Shown here piece by piece: positions 33,300 to 41,646 of a stretch of 64,000 nucleotides of DNA. The position numbers and the translations under genes are program-made. The DNA is from Peptostreptococcus sp. MV1 (lineage in GTDB: Bacteria > Bacillota > Clostridia > Peptostreptococcales > Peptostreptococcaceae), in assembly GCF_000758885.1 (NCBI RefSeq), contig NZ_JRNB01000058.1:1-64000 (forward strand), in the 5' to 3' direction. Each line of letters starts with the position of its first letter. Position 1 is the stretch's first letter. The notes beneath the pieces were generated by a model that ran no database searches, was not told the DNA's origin, and saw only the letters and a program-made list of their open reading frames with translations.

Positions 33300-33349
33300 A
33301 AAGTTGGAAATGATTTCCTGACGTTGAATATTAAGTGGAGGTGTAGCTC

Positions 33350-34003
33350 ATGTTAGGCGATATTATAAGATATAATTTTTTTGCACTAGATGATGTAGAT
33401 TATGAGACATTTTCTCTAGACTACGCAGTTGTTTTGGATATAGATGAAGACAAAAATACTGTAAAGATTTTGCCTATATCTAATAAATTTAGCAAGGATT
33501 GTATAGAGTCTTTTTGTATAGGTTTTATTCCTGGATTTGTAGAAATCAAGAATGAAGGCTATGTAAGTAACAAGCAGTATGTACACTTTAGTAAGGTTAT
33601 CGATGTGAGGCCAGACGAATTACATCCAGTACACGTACAGGATTTGAGTGGGGCTATAGCAAAGGATGACAAGGGTAGTCCAATCAGTGTTGCCCTAACA
33701 GATGACCAGTTGGAGAAGATCTTGAGAAAATACAAGATATACGAAATTGGTGAGGAAAGAAACCTAATTAATCTGTTGATGAAATCAGATGCCCAGTTTA
33801 TGCTAGCTGATTCTAATGAAATGGACCAGATTCGCAAGGTATGCAACAAGGAAATGGATAAGTACAGGGAATACAACTTTAAGGATAAGAAGGTCATAGT
33901 TTTCTTCGTTGGAGGTAAACGTTATTCAGTTGTCATGGTTCCTACTGACAACAAGGACCTATCATATAGAAATGAAAGTCTTAAGCTTGCCTTGGCTAAT
34001 TAA
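33350..34003 (+). CDS. Unknown cytosolic protein
   Basis: 217 residues, no signal peptide or membrane helix; I do not recognise a family. The N-terminus (GDIIRYNFFALDD..YAVVLDIDEDKNTVKILPIS) has the rhythm of a small beta-barrel and loosely recalls PemK/MazF-like folds, but the key residues of those toxins are not evident. The C-terminal half is charged and partly helical (DQLEKILRKYK, NEMDQIRKVCNKEMDKY), ending in a short strand pair VIVFFVGGKRYSVVMVP. A good SD (GGAGGTG) and its own promoter and terminator show a real, separately expressed gene. Confidence 0.6.
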   Translation: MLGDIIRYNFFALDDVDYETFSLDYAVVLDIDEDKNTVKILPISNKFSKDCIESFCIGFIPGFVEIKNEGYVSNKQYVHFSKVIDVRPDELHPVHVQDLSGAIAKDDKGSPISVALTDDQLEKILRKYKIYEIGEERNLINLLMKSDAQFMLADSNEMDQIRKVCNKEMDKYREYNFKDKKVIVFFVGGKRYSVVMVPTDNKDLSYRNESLKLALAN

Positions 34004-34067
34004 TTTGCTATTACTTTTTGTTTTTTTACAAAACTACCATAATAAACATGCACTATTACAGTGCAGG

Positions 34068-34097
34068 AACGCCGGAACTTACCACTCCGGCGTTTTT
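34068..34097 (+). terminator. Terminator of the 33350 gene
   Basis: GC-rich AACGCCGGA / TCCGGCGTT arms, then T3-4. A smaller hairpin TGCACT-N5-AGTGCA lies directly before it (34049-34065). Confidence 0.85.
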
Positions 34098-34210
34098 ACT
34101 TTTTAAAATACATATGGATAAATGTATGGGCAAATAGTCTCAAAAGTCTTCAAAAGGTACCGAAATACTATATAAAAATATTTCATGAAAAAGCTAGTTA
34201 TATATTTTTT

Positions 34211-34239
34211 TTGTGAATTGCATGATTATATGGTATAAT
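34211..34239 (+). promoter_or_regulatory. Promoter of the lipoprotein gene
   Basis: -35 TTGTGA (34211-34216), 17-bp spacer, extended -10 TGG-TATAAT (34234-34239). Same -35/-10 combination as the secA2 promoter. Confidence 0.7.
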
Positions 34240-34270
34240 AGTAGATATTTATGAAATGGAGGTGGATTTT

Positions 34271-35284
34271 TTGAATTTATTCAAAAAGGCAGTTGTTGCT
34301 AGTTTGGTCCTTGCCATGACGATGACAGTTGGATGTGGCAACAATAAAAATGCTGATACCAACAGTAGCGATAAGAAGCAAAAAATCGAATATATAACAG
34401 AGATTACTAAGGACAATGTAGAAGAAGTGGTTATTGAATATAAGGAGATATTGTCATACTATAATGACCTCAAGAATAATTTGAAGACTATAAGTGATGC
34501 TAGCAAGAATCCTGATCTTGAGAGTGACCTAGTTACAGCTAAAGATTCAATAAAGAATGGACAGACTCTTTTGGCTAGCACTGATACTAAATATAAACCC
34601 TTGAAAGAGGCCAAGGAGATACTGAAAAAAATGTATGTCAAGTCTCTTGATATGTCAGACCATGTATTAACTGATTCTGTAAAGTATAAGGAAGAGCTAA
34701 AAGATTATGATGTCCTATTTAAGGATTTCAAGGAAAAGATGGATAAGATAAGACTTGATATAGAAAAAGTAAGAGGTAAATCGCCTAAGCAGAAGGATGA
34801 CCAGCCTATAACAGATGAAGTAGACAAAAATAAAAAAACTGATCTGAATGCTGACAAGAAGCAAGAAGATAGTTCAAATAAGAATACAAATAATGATAAG
34901 TCTGATGATTCTAGTAGAAGGTCTAGTAATAAAAATAATGATGAAGACAGGTCTGAAAGAAATAGTAAACCTTCTAACACATCTAAGCCAAGTAGAAACG
35001 AATCAAACCAATCAAATAGAAACGGTTCGAATTCAAACCAGGACCAGGGATTTGTTCCAAGGGTTTCTAGTTTAAATAATAGTTTGAGAAGTGAAATAAG
35101 GAGTGCAGGTGCAAATGCAGGCGCTAGTTTCAAACAGGGAGGCGGTAATGAGGCCCAGTTAGAATCAGCAGCAACTCAGATGTTCAATGACTTGGAGGGT
35201 GATAGTCCTATCCAGGGTAGTCAGTTATCAGAGGCAAGAGCCATATTTGTAGAAGCCTTTAAGGCAGCTTTCTATGGAAACTAA
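34271..35284 (+). CDS. Putative lipoprotein of unknown function
   Basis: 337 residues starting with TTG 34271; the in-frame ATG at 34256 is part of the SD region (ATGGAGGTGG), so it is rejected. A lipoprotein-type leader ends at TMTVGC, giving a lipid-modified Cys. A helical domain follows (about 30-165, ITKDNVEEVVIEYKEILSYYND...). Next is a long Ser/Asn/Lys/Asp-rich disordered linker (about 170-260). A C-terminal helical region, LNNSLRSEIRSAGANAGASF to EARAIFVEAFKAAFYGN, completes it. No known domain recognised. Monocistronic between its own promoter and terminator. Confidence 0.7.
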   Translation: MNLFKKAVVASLVLAMTMTVGCGNNKNADTNSSDKKQKIEYITEITKDNVEEVVIEYKEILSYYNDLKNNLKTISDASKNPDLESDLVTAKDSIKNGQTLLASTDTKYKPLKEAKEILKKMYVKSLDMSDHVLTDSVKYKEELKDYDVLFKDFKEKMDKIRLDIEKVRGKSPKQKDDQPITDEVDKNKKTDLNADKKQEDSSNKNTNNDKSDDSSRRSSNKNNDEDRSERNSKPSNTSKPSRNESNQSNRNGSNSNQDQGFVPRVSSLNNSLRSEIRSAGANAGASFKQGGGNEAQLESAATQMFNDLEGDSPIQGSQLSEARAIFVEAFKAAFYGN

Positions 35285-35338
35285 TCTTGTACTTGTATAG
35301 AATTATAGAAAAATGAATATTAAATATATTTTTTAAAT

Positions 35339-35369
35339 AAAAAACCAACCATGATAGGTTGGTTTTTTT
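35339..35369 (+). terminator. Terminator of the lipoprotein gene
   Basis: AAAACCAACC / GGTTGGTTTT with six-base loop and T7. Confidence 0.9.
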
Positions 35370-35386
35370 GTCTTGTCTTATAATGG

Positions 35387-35397
35387 TGTGGTATAAT
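35387..35397 (+). promoter_or_regulatory. Extended -10 promoter of the SCIFF maturase gene
   Basis: TGTGG-TATAAT (TATAAT 35392-35397) directly after the terminator; -35 weak. The 36-nt leader leaves no room for a SCIFF peptide gene. Confidence 0.6.
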
Positions 35398-35433
35398 AAA
35401 GAGTAAAGGATTTTTAAATTAGGAGGAAGTAAA

Positions 35434-36807
35434 GTGGAATTAATACACAAGTATAGTTTAAATGGATATAATATCGTCATAGATGTGAATGGGGGCGCTG
35501 TTCATGTAATAGATGACGTGACATATAGAGTCTTGGATTTTTATAAGGAAAAAGATTTGGATGCTATAGTTGAAGAACTAGCAGGTGAATTTGAAGCTGA
35601 TAAGGTCAGGGAATCATATGAAGAAATAAAAAACTTGGAAGAAGAGGGTTTGCTTTATTCAGAAGATGAATACAAGTTCCACCCAAGCTTTGTAAATAGA
35701 CAACCAGTGGTAAAGGCACTCTGTCTAAACGTCGCCCATGACTGCAACCTAAAGTGTAAGTATTGCTTTGCAAAGCAGGGTGACTTTGGAGGCAAGGCAG
35801 AACTAATGCCACTTGAAGTTGGTAAAAAGGCTATAGACTATGTAATAGCTAATTCAGGCAATAGGAGAAATCTGGATATAGATTTCTTTGGTGGTGAACC
35901 TCTGATGAACTGGCCAGTGGTCAAGGAACTGGTTAAGTACGGTAGGGAAGTGGAAAAGCCAGCAGGAAAAAATATTAGATTCACAATTACGACAAATGGA
36001 GTTCTTTTAGATGACGAAAAGATAGATTTCATAAATGAGCATATGCACAATGTAGTCCTATCATTGGACGGTAGGAAGGAAATAAATGATGGTATGAGGC
36101 CAACTGTCAATGATAGGGGTAGTTATGATATCATAGTTCCAAAGTTCCAGAAATTAGTTAGACAGAGACCAAAGGACAAGTACTACTATGTAAGGGGTAC
36201 CTTCACTAGGGACAACCTTGACTTTTCTCAAGATGTCAAGCACTTTGCTGATTTAGATTTTGAATTGACATCTATAGAACCGGTTGTAGATGATGAATCT
36301 AATCCATTTGCCCTAAGAGAGGAAGACCTACCAAAGATTTTTGAAGAATACGAAAAGTTTGCAGATGAATTGGCTGATAGACAGCTAAGGGGAGAAAAAA
36401 TGAAATTCTTCCATTTTATGATAGACCTAAACCAGGGACCATGTGTAATCAAGAGGATCACAGGATGTGGGGCAGGTAACGAGTACATATCTATTGTACC
36501 AAACGGGGATATTTACCCATGCCACCAGTTCGTAGGCAAGGAGGAATATATCCTAGGAAATATAAATGACGAAAAAATTGAGATACCTGAAAATATAAAG
36601 ACTATGTTCAGAGAGGCTCATGTATATAATAAGGAAACTTGCCAAACATGTTGGAACAAGTTCTACTGCTCAGGTGGATGTCATGCCAATGCAATAAACT
36701 TCAATAATGACATCAGAAAACCATATGATTTAGGATGTGAGATGCAGAAAAAGAGGACGGAATGTGCCATCATGATTCAGGCAAAGCTATTGACTGAAGG
36801 TGAATAA
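35434..36807 (+). CDS. scfB: Radical SAM/SPASM maturase of the SCIFF family
   Basis: Makes thioether cross-links in the six-cysteine SCIFF peptide. 457 residues, GTG start with SD AGGAGGAAG. The N-terminal peptide-recognition domain (about 1-80) is followed by the radical SAM core with Cys104-x3-Cys108-x2-Cys111 (HDCNLKCKYCFAKQGD), FFGGEPLMNW and TTNGVLLDD. The SPASM region carries auxiliary Fe-S cysteines in CVIKRITGCGAGNEYIS, YPCHQFVG, ETCQTCWNKFYCSGGCHAN and LGCEMQKKRTEC. The motifs match the SCIFF maturase/CteB type closely. In most clostridia the precursor gene lies immediately upstream; none is seen here or elsewhere in the window. Confidence 0.9.
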   Translation: MELIHKYSLNGYNIVIDVNGGAVHVIDDVTYRVLDFYKEKDLDAIVEELAGEFEADKVRESYEEIKNLEEEGLLYSEDEYKFHPSFVNRQPVVKALCLNVAHDCNLKCKYCFAKQGDFGGKAELMPLEVGKKAIDYVIANSGNRRNLDIDFFGGEPLMNWPVVKELVKYGREVEKPAGKNIRFTITTNGVLLDDEKIDFINEHMHNVVLSLDGRKEINDGMRPTVNDRGSYDIIVPKFQKLVRQRPKDKYYYVRGTFTRDNLDFSQDVKHFADLDFELTSIEPVVDDESNPFALREEDLPKIFEEYEKFADELADRQLRGEKMKFFHFMIDLNQGPCVIKRITGCGAGNEYISIVPNGDIYPCHQFVGKEEYILGNINDEKIEIPENIKTMFREAHVYNKETCQTCWNKFYCSGGCHANAINFNNDIRKPYDLGCEMQKKRTECAIMIQAKLLTEGE

Positions 36808-36810
36808 TAT

Positions 36811-38478
36811 ATGAGGATAAGTTACAAATATCTAGGCAGATACAAGGAAATTGCAGGCGTTTTAATTAAATATGGATTTGGATTTATAGTAGACAGACTC
36901 AATAAGGACTCCCTGACTGCCAAGGTAGTTGGACATGGACCTAGTAGCAAGATCAAGTCTATGACTACAGCCCAAAGACTCAAGTGTGCCCTAGAGGACC
37001 TGGGTCCTACCTATATCAAGATAGGTCAGATACTCAGCACTAGGAAGGACATATTTGATGATGATGTCATAGGCGAATTGAGTAAGCTGAGGGACAATGT
37101 GGAGATGTTCGATAATGATGTGGCTATGGCTATTTTGGAAGAAGAACTCTCTTGTCCAATAGATCAAGTCTTTTCCTATATCAGTGAGGAACCTATTGCT
37201 GCGGCTTCCATAGGCCAAGTCTATGAAGCTAGGCTGATAAATGGACGCAAGGTAGTCATCAAGATACAAAGACCAGATATAGAGACAACTATAAAGGCAG
37301 ATATTAGTATACTTAAAAATATTGCATCAAGCCTAAATAGTCTACAAAAGGACTTTAACCTAGATGTTGAGGAACTTATCAAGGAAATGGAAATCCAGCT
37401 CTTGAGAGAGTTAGATTACAAGTTTGAGTCTGTAAATGGAATCAAGCTTGGGAAAATATTTAAGGATAGTAAAGAAGTTTTTATACCAGAAATATTTGGT
37501 GATTATACTAGCAAAAAAATTTTAGTAATGGAGAAGGTAGAAGGTATATGTCTATCGGATCTAGAAAAGCATGGTTTGGATGATCAGGAGAAAAAGAGGA
37601 TAATAGATGTGGGTGTTAGGTCATTTTTTAGGCAGGCTATGACATGCGGCTTTTTTCATGCTGACCCCCATCCAGGCAACATGTATATCCTAGATGATGG
37701 TCGACTAGCCTATATAGATTTTGGCATGATAGGCCTGATCGATGATAAGACTCTAGGGTATTTGAACCAGTTGATAATTGCATCTACAAATAAAAATATA
37801 GATAAAATTATTAGAATTTTGACAGATATGGATGCTATGTCAGTTGATGTAAATACAGAGGGCTTGAGAAGGGACCTACTTTATTTAATTCATTACTATT
37901 ACGATATACCTTTTGATAGGTTGAGTATAACCGATATACTAGATGAGGTTTTTAGGTTTATGAGAAACCACAAGATAAAGTTACCGTCTCAGTTGATTAT
38001 ACTGGGAAAGACGGTGGTTACCCTAGAAGGAACATCAAGAGGTATGTACAAAGATTTTAGCGTGGAGAGTATAGCCAATTCGTATTTAAAGTATTATAGG
38101 GAAGAAAAGATAGACCTTAAGAAGAACCTATCCAGACTAAAATCCAACATGGATGAATACTATTATGAGTGGATTACGGTACCTGGACAAATAAAAACTA
38201 TACTATCTACACTTGAAAAAAACAATATGAAATTGGAGCTTGGAGAATTGAAATCTCCTAGTTTGGATGATAGCATAAAGAAGTTTACTACTCAAATGTC
38301 TATGAGTGTTATGCTGGCAGCCTGTATAGTGGGTTCGTCATTGATACTGGCGTCATCAAATATACAAAAAAGCATAATGATAAAGTACGTAAGTATAGTA
38401 GGCTTTATAATATCATTTGTAATAGGTATAACCCTGGTATTTTTAATATTCAGAAACAACTATCACGACAAGAAATAA
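36811..38478 (+). CDS. ubiB: ABC1/UbiB-family atypical kinase
   Basis: A 555-residue membrane-associated member of the UbiB/AarF family. It has the KxGQ motif (TYIKIGQILSTR), the Ala-rich nucleotide loop AAASIGQVYEAR, IKIQRPDI, HADPHPGNMYI and the metal-binding DFGMIG. Two hydrophobic helices end the protein (about 497-550). In other bacteria the family supports isoprenoid-quinone or lipid-related processes; anaerobic clostridia have it without ubiquinone, so the role is unknown. It starts 3 nt after the scfB stop, so the two are coupled. secD/secF often occupy this place in related gene orders. Confidence 0.9.
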   Translation: MRISYKYLGRYKEIAGVLIKYGFGFIVDRLNKDSLTAKVVGHGPSSKIKSMTTAQRLKCALEDLGPTYIKIGQILSTRKDIFDDDVIGELSKLRDNVEMFDNDVAMAILEEELSCPIDQVFSYISEEPIAAASIGQVYEARLINGRKVVIKIQRPDIETTIKADISILKNIASSLNSLQKDFNLDVEELIKEMEIQLLRELDYKFESVNGIKLGKIFKDSKEVFIPEIFGDYTSKKILVMEKVEGICLSDLEKHGLDDQEKKRIIDVGVRSFFRQAMTCGFFHADPHPGNMYILDDGRLAYIDFGMIGLIDDKTLGYLNQLIIASTNKNIDKIIRILTDMDAMSVDVNTEGLRRDLLYLIHYYYDIPFDRLSITDILDEVFRFMRNHKIKLPSQLIILGKTVVTLEGTSRGMYKDFSVESIANSYLKYYREEKIDLKKNLSRLKSNMDEYYYEWITVPGQIKTILSTLEKNNMKLELGELKSPSLDDSIKKFTTQMSMSVMLAACIVGSSLILASSNIQKSIMIKYVSIVGFIISFVIGITLVFLIFRNNYHDKK

Positions 38479-38520
38479 ATGATAATAAATATATAACAGA
38501 AGAATGAAGGGAGGGCTTTG

Positions 38521-41007
38521 ATGAAAAAATGGAATATACTACATAGGCAAGAACCTATTAGAAATGAACTTATGGCATCTATGTCTATATCGAATGAAAT
38601 AGGACAAATCCTTCTAAATAGAAGTATAGAGAGTAAAGAAGATATAGAGATGTTCACTAATCCATCCTTAGATTATCTTAGAGATCCATTTTTACTCAAG
38701 GATATGGATAGGGCAGTAGAGAGAATCAAGCTTGCTATATCTGAGGGTCACAATATATGGATATTTGGGGACTATGATGTGGATGGAGTATCATCAACAT
38801 CTATAATGGTCTTGTATTTCAAGTCAATAGCCTATCCGGTCAACTATTATATACCAAACAGGCTAGAAGAGGGCTACGGATTAAATACAGATGCCATAGA
38901 CCACATCAAGAGCCAGGCAGGTGATCTGATAATAAGTGTTGACTGCGGTATTACCTCTGTAAAAGAGGTAGAGTATGCCAAGAGTTTGGGAATAGACGTA
39001 ATAATTACAGACCACCACGAGTGCCAGGAAGACCTGCCAGCTGCCTATGCAGTAATCGACCCCAAGAGAGAGGACTGCACTTATCCCTTCAAGGGTATAT
39101 GTGGCTGTGGAGTTGCCTTCAAATTGATCCACGCCCTATCTGGAAGGGATGAATTTTACAAAAATATAAAGAGCTACCTAGAAATAGTATCTCTAGCTAC
39201 TATATGTGATATAATGCCCATACTAGACGAAAATAGGATTATAGTAAAAAACGGCATGGAGATATTGGGTCAGGGCAACAACCTAGGTATGAAGGCCCTC
39301 TTGGAGATATGTGGACTAGATGGTACAAAGATAAAAAGTTCCCACCTTGGATTTGCCCTAGGTCCTAGGATAAACGCCTCAGGTAGGCTAGGATTTTCTA
39401 GGTTAGGAGTGGAGCTCTTTACTACTGACAGTCCGCAAGAGGCTAGGATATTGGCACATATGATGGACGATAAAAATACCCAAAGGCAGGAGGTTGAGGC
39501 CAAAATCCATATGGAAGTCGAGGATATTATATCCAAGGACAAGTCTTTTAGGGATGATAAGGTCTTGGTCGTGTCAGGTAAAGGATGGCACCACGGCATT
39601 ATTGGTATAGTTGCTTCTAAGGTCACTGAAAAATACTACAAGCCATGTATACTTCTTTGTGAAGAAGGTAATATGGCAGTGGGTTCAGCTAGGTCTATAA
39701 AGGGCTTTGATATATTTTCCGCCCTATTTGAATGCAGGGACTACATGACCAAGTTCGGTGGCCACCAACAGGCGGCTGGTATGAGTATGGAGGTAGACAA
39801 GATAAGCCTTCTAAGAAAAAAAATAAATCAGATCGCCAACTATGAATTAGAAAAAGAAGACCTAATAGAAACAATTAGGGTAGAATATGAAATACGTGAG
39901 TCGAGCTTAGATCTTGACCTAGTGGAGGAACTTCACCTGCTGGAGCCATTTGGTATTAAAAATCCGACCCCGTATTTTATGTTGAGAAATTGCCTTCTAA
40001 AGAGGGTAATGACGATAGGTAAAGACAAGAGCCACCTAAAGATGCTTGTAGACAAGGATAGGGAGTTTGAGGTAATAGGTTTTGGCATGGCCTATATGAG
40101 GTCTGGTTACCAGGAGGGAGACCTAGTTGACCTAGTTTTCCAGGTTGATTCCAATACCTTCAACAATAGGACCAGTCTTCAGTTGCTATTAAAAGATATG
40201 AGGCTGTCCAAGCCAAGAAGTCTATATCCGGGTTACTACTTTGCAGATTTAGTGGAAGGCTTGATACCGGATGCTTGTCATAGCTATACGACCGATTTAT
40301 CTGATAGAGTTGAGGAAAAGCCAGGAAGAGGCCCTGCAGACAACTTGGTGCTATCCGATTCGCATAATGATGTGGAAGACCAGATTGTCAAACTAGCTGG
40401 ACTAGAGAATAAAAATGAGGGCAAGGAGCTAAATCTGGGAGACTGCAACCTATTTCTAGTAAATACTATAAATGGATATTTTAAGGCCCTTTCCGATAAA
40501 AATTTGTACTATGATCAGAAAATAGACCTTATATTTTTAAGAAATATTGATAAAATCGACTTAAAAGTATATAATAAAATTATTATATACGACTATTTTG
40601 ACAATTATGACCAGTATAGGAGTTTATTGGAATATAAAGGAGACTCAGATATAGTTATCAACTACAATGAGTCGGATTTTGTATACTTAAAAAATAAGTT
40701 TAAATTACTTAGATTTAATAGAAAAGAATTTGTTGTTGTATATAAAAAATTAATGGGTATTAAAAAAGGTAAAATAAAATATAGTGATTTGATTGAATTA
40801 ACGAGATTAAATCCAGTTAAAATATATTTGATATTGAAGGTATTGGCCAGTGAAAAATTGATTAAATACTTGGTTGATTTTGACTCGGATTCAATCGACA
40901 TTGAAATATTGCCTAAGCCAGATGCCAAGCTCAATTTAGAAGAAAATAAAATTATTGAATGTATAGCTGATTACTATAAAAGTTTTGTTGATGCATACAA
41001 TTTATAA
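38521..41007 (+). CDS. recJ: Single-stranded-DNA exonuclease RecJ
   Basis: A 5'-3' exonuclease used in recombination and mismatch repair. 828 residues from ATG 38521 (SD GGGAGGG). DHH domain motifs: [49 protein letters not shown]1 domain: [22 protein letters not shown] and [10 protein letters not shown]. An OB-fold region follows (about 460-575). The last 250 residues are a less conserved extension, comparable in size with other Firmicutes RecJ. It precedes apt by 23 nt. Confidence 0.93.
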   Translation: MKKWNILHRQEPIRNELMASMSISNEIGQILLNRSIESKEDIEMFTNPSLDYLRDPFLLKDMDRAVERIKLAISEGHNIWIFGDYDVDGVSSTSIMVLYFKSIAYPVNYYIPNRLEEGYGLNTDAIDHIKSQAGDLIISVDCGITSVKEVEYAKSLGIDVIITDHHECQEDLPAAYAVIDPKREDCTYPFKGICGCGVAFKLIHALSGRDEFYKNIKSYLEIVSLATICDIMPILDENRIIVKNGMEILGQGNNLGMKALLEICGLDGTKIKSSHLGFALGPRINASGRLGFSRLGVELFTTDSPQEARILAHMMDDKNTQRQEVEAKIHMEVEDIISKDKSFRDDKVLVVSGKGWHHGIIGIVASKVTEKYYKPCILLCEEGNMAVGSARSIKGFDIFSALFECRDYMTKFGGHQQAAGMSMEVDKISLLRKKINQIANYELEKEDLIETIRVEYEIRESSLDLDLVEELHLLEPFGIKNPTPYFMLRNCLLKRVMTIGKDKSHLKMLVDKDREFEVIGFGMAYMRSGYQEGDLVDLVFQVDSNTFNNRTSLQLLLKDMRLSKPRSLYPGYYFADLVEGLIPDACHSYTTDLSDRVEEKPGRGPADNLVLSDSHNDVEDQIVKLAGLENKNEGKELNLGDCNLFLVNTINGYFKALSDKNLYYDQKIDLIFLRNIDKIDLKVYNKIIIYDYFDNYDQYRSLLEYKGDSDIVINYNESDFVYLKNKFKLLRFNRKEFVVVYKKLMGIKKGKIKYSDLIELTRLNPVKIYLILKVLASEKLIKYLVDFDSDSIDIEILPKPDAKLNLEENKIIECIADYYKSFVDAYNL

Positions 41008-41030
41008 TAGCTGATACTATGGAGGAATAT

Positions 41031-41552
41031 ATGAATTTAGAAGCTAAGATTAGAAACGTCCAAGATTTCCCAAAGGAGGGTATAGGTTTTAAAGACATCA
41101 CTACATTGATTGGTGATGGTGAGGCCTTCAGAGTGGCTGTTGACAAGATGGCAGAAGATTTAAAGTATAAGAATGTAGACATAATAGTTGGACCAGAGGC
41201 AAGGGGATTTATATTCGGTACACCAGTTGCCTATGCTCTAGGAGTAGGATTTGTTCCAATTAGAAAACCAGGCAAGTTGCCAGCAGACGTAGAATCTATA
41301 GAGTATGATTTAGAATATGGAACTGACATATTGGAAATCCACAAGGATGCTATTAGGCCAGGACAAAGAGTGGCTATAGTTGACGACCTACTAGCTACAG
41401 GTGGTACAACTGCAGCTGCTACAAAGTTAATAGAAAAGCTGGGTGGTCAGGTTGTAGGCCTTGAATTTTTGATTGAATTGACATTCCTAAATGGTAGGGA
41501 CAAGTTGGAGGGATATGATATCCAGACTCTAGTTCAATATGACAGTGAATAA
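41031..41552 (+). CDS. apt: Adenine phosphoribosyltransferase
   Basis: Makes AMP from adenine and PRPP in purine salvage. 173 residues from ATG 41031; the in-frame ATG at 41019 overlaps the SD (ATGGAGGAA) and is rejected. Family marks: [35 protein letters not shown] and the PRPP loop [16 protein letters not shown]. Gene order recJ-apt-rel is common in Firmicutes. Confidence 0.95.
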   Translation: MNLEAKIRNVQDFPKEGIGFKDITTLIGDGEAFRVAVDKMAEDLKYKNVDIIVGPEARGFIFGTPVAYALGVGFVPIRKPGKLPADVESIEYDLEYGTDILEIHKDAIRPGQRVAIVDDLLATGGTTAAATKLIEKLGGQVVGLEFLIELTFLNGRDKLEGYDIQTLVQYDSE

Positions 41553-41646
41553 TAATAGTAGGCGTGATGATGCAAGGCAAATAGACAAGGTTGATAAATT
41601 TTAGCTTTACTAGCTTATGGTATATTTAGTATGAGAGGGTGATTTT

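Noticed and set aside
34705-35133. 142-codon frame on the minus strand of the lipoprotein gene
   Set aside because: Leu/Ser/Phe-rich shadow of the Lys/Asn/Ser-rich linker; no start signals.
38521-41007. RecJ as an unusual fusion because of its 828 residues
   Set aside because: RecJ of other Firmicutes reaches similar length; the extension shows no separate known domain.
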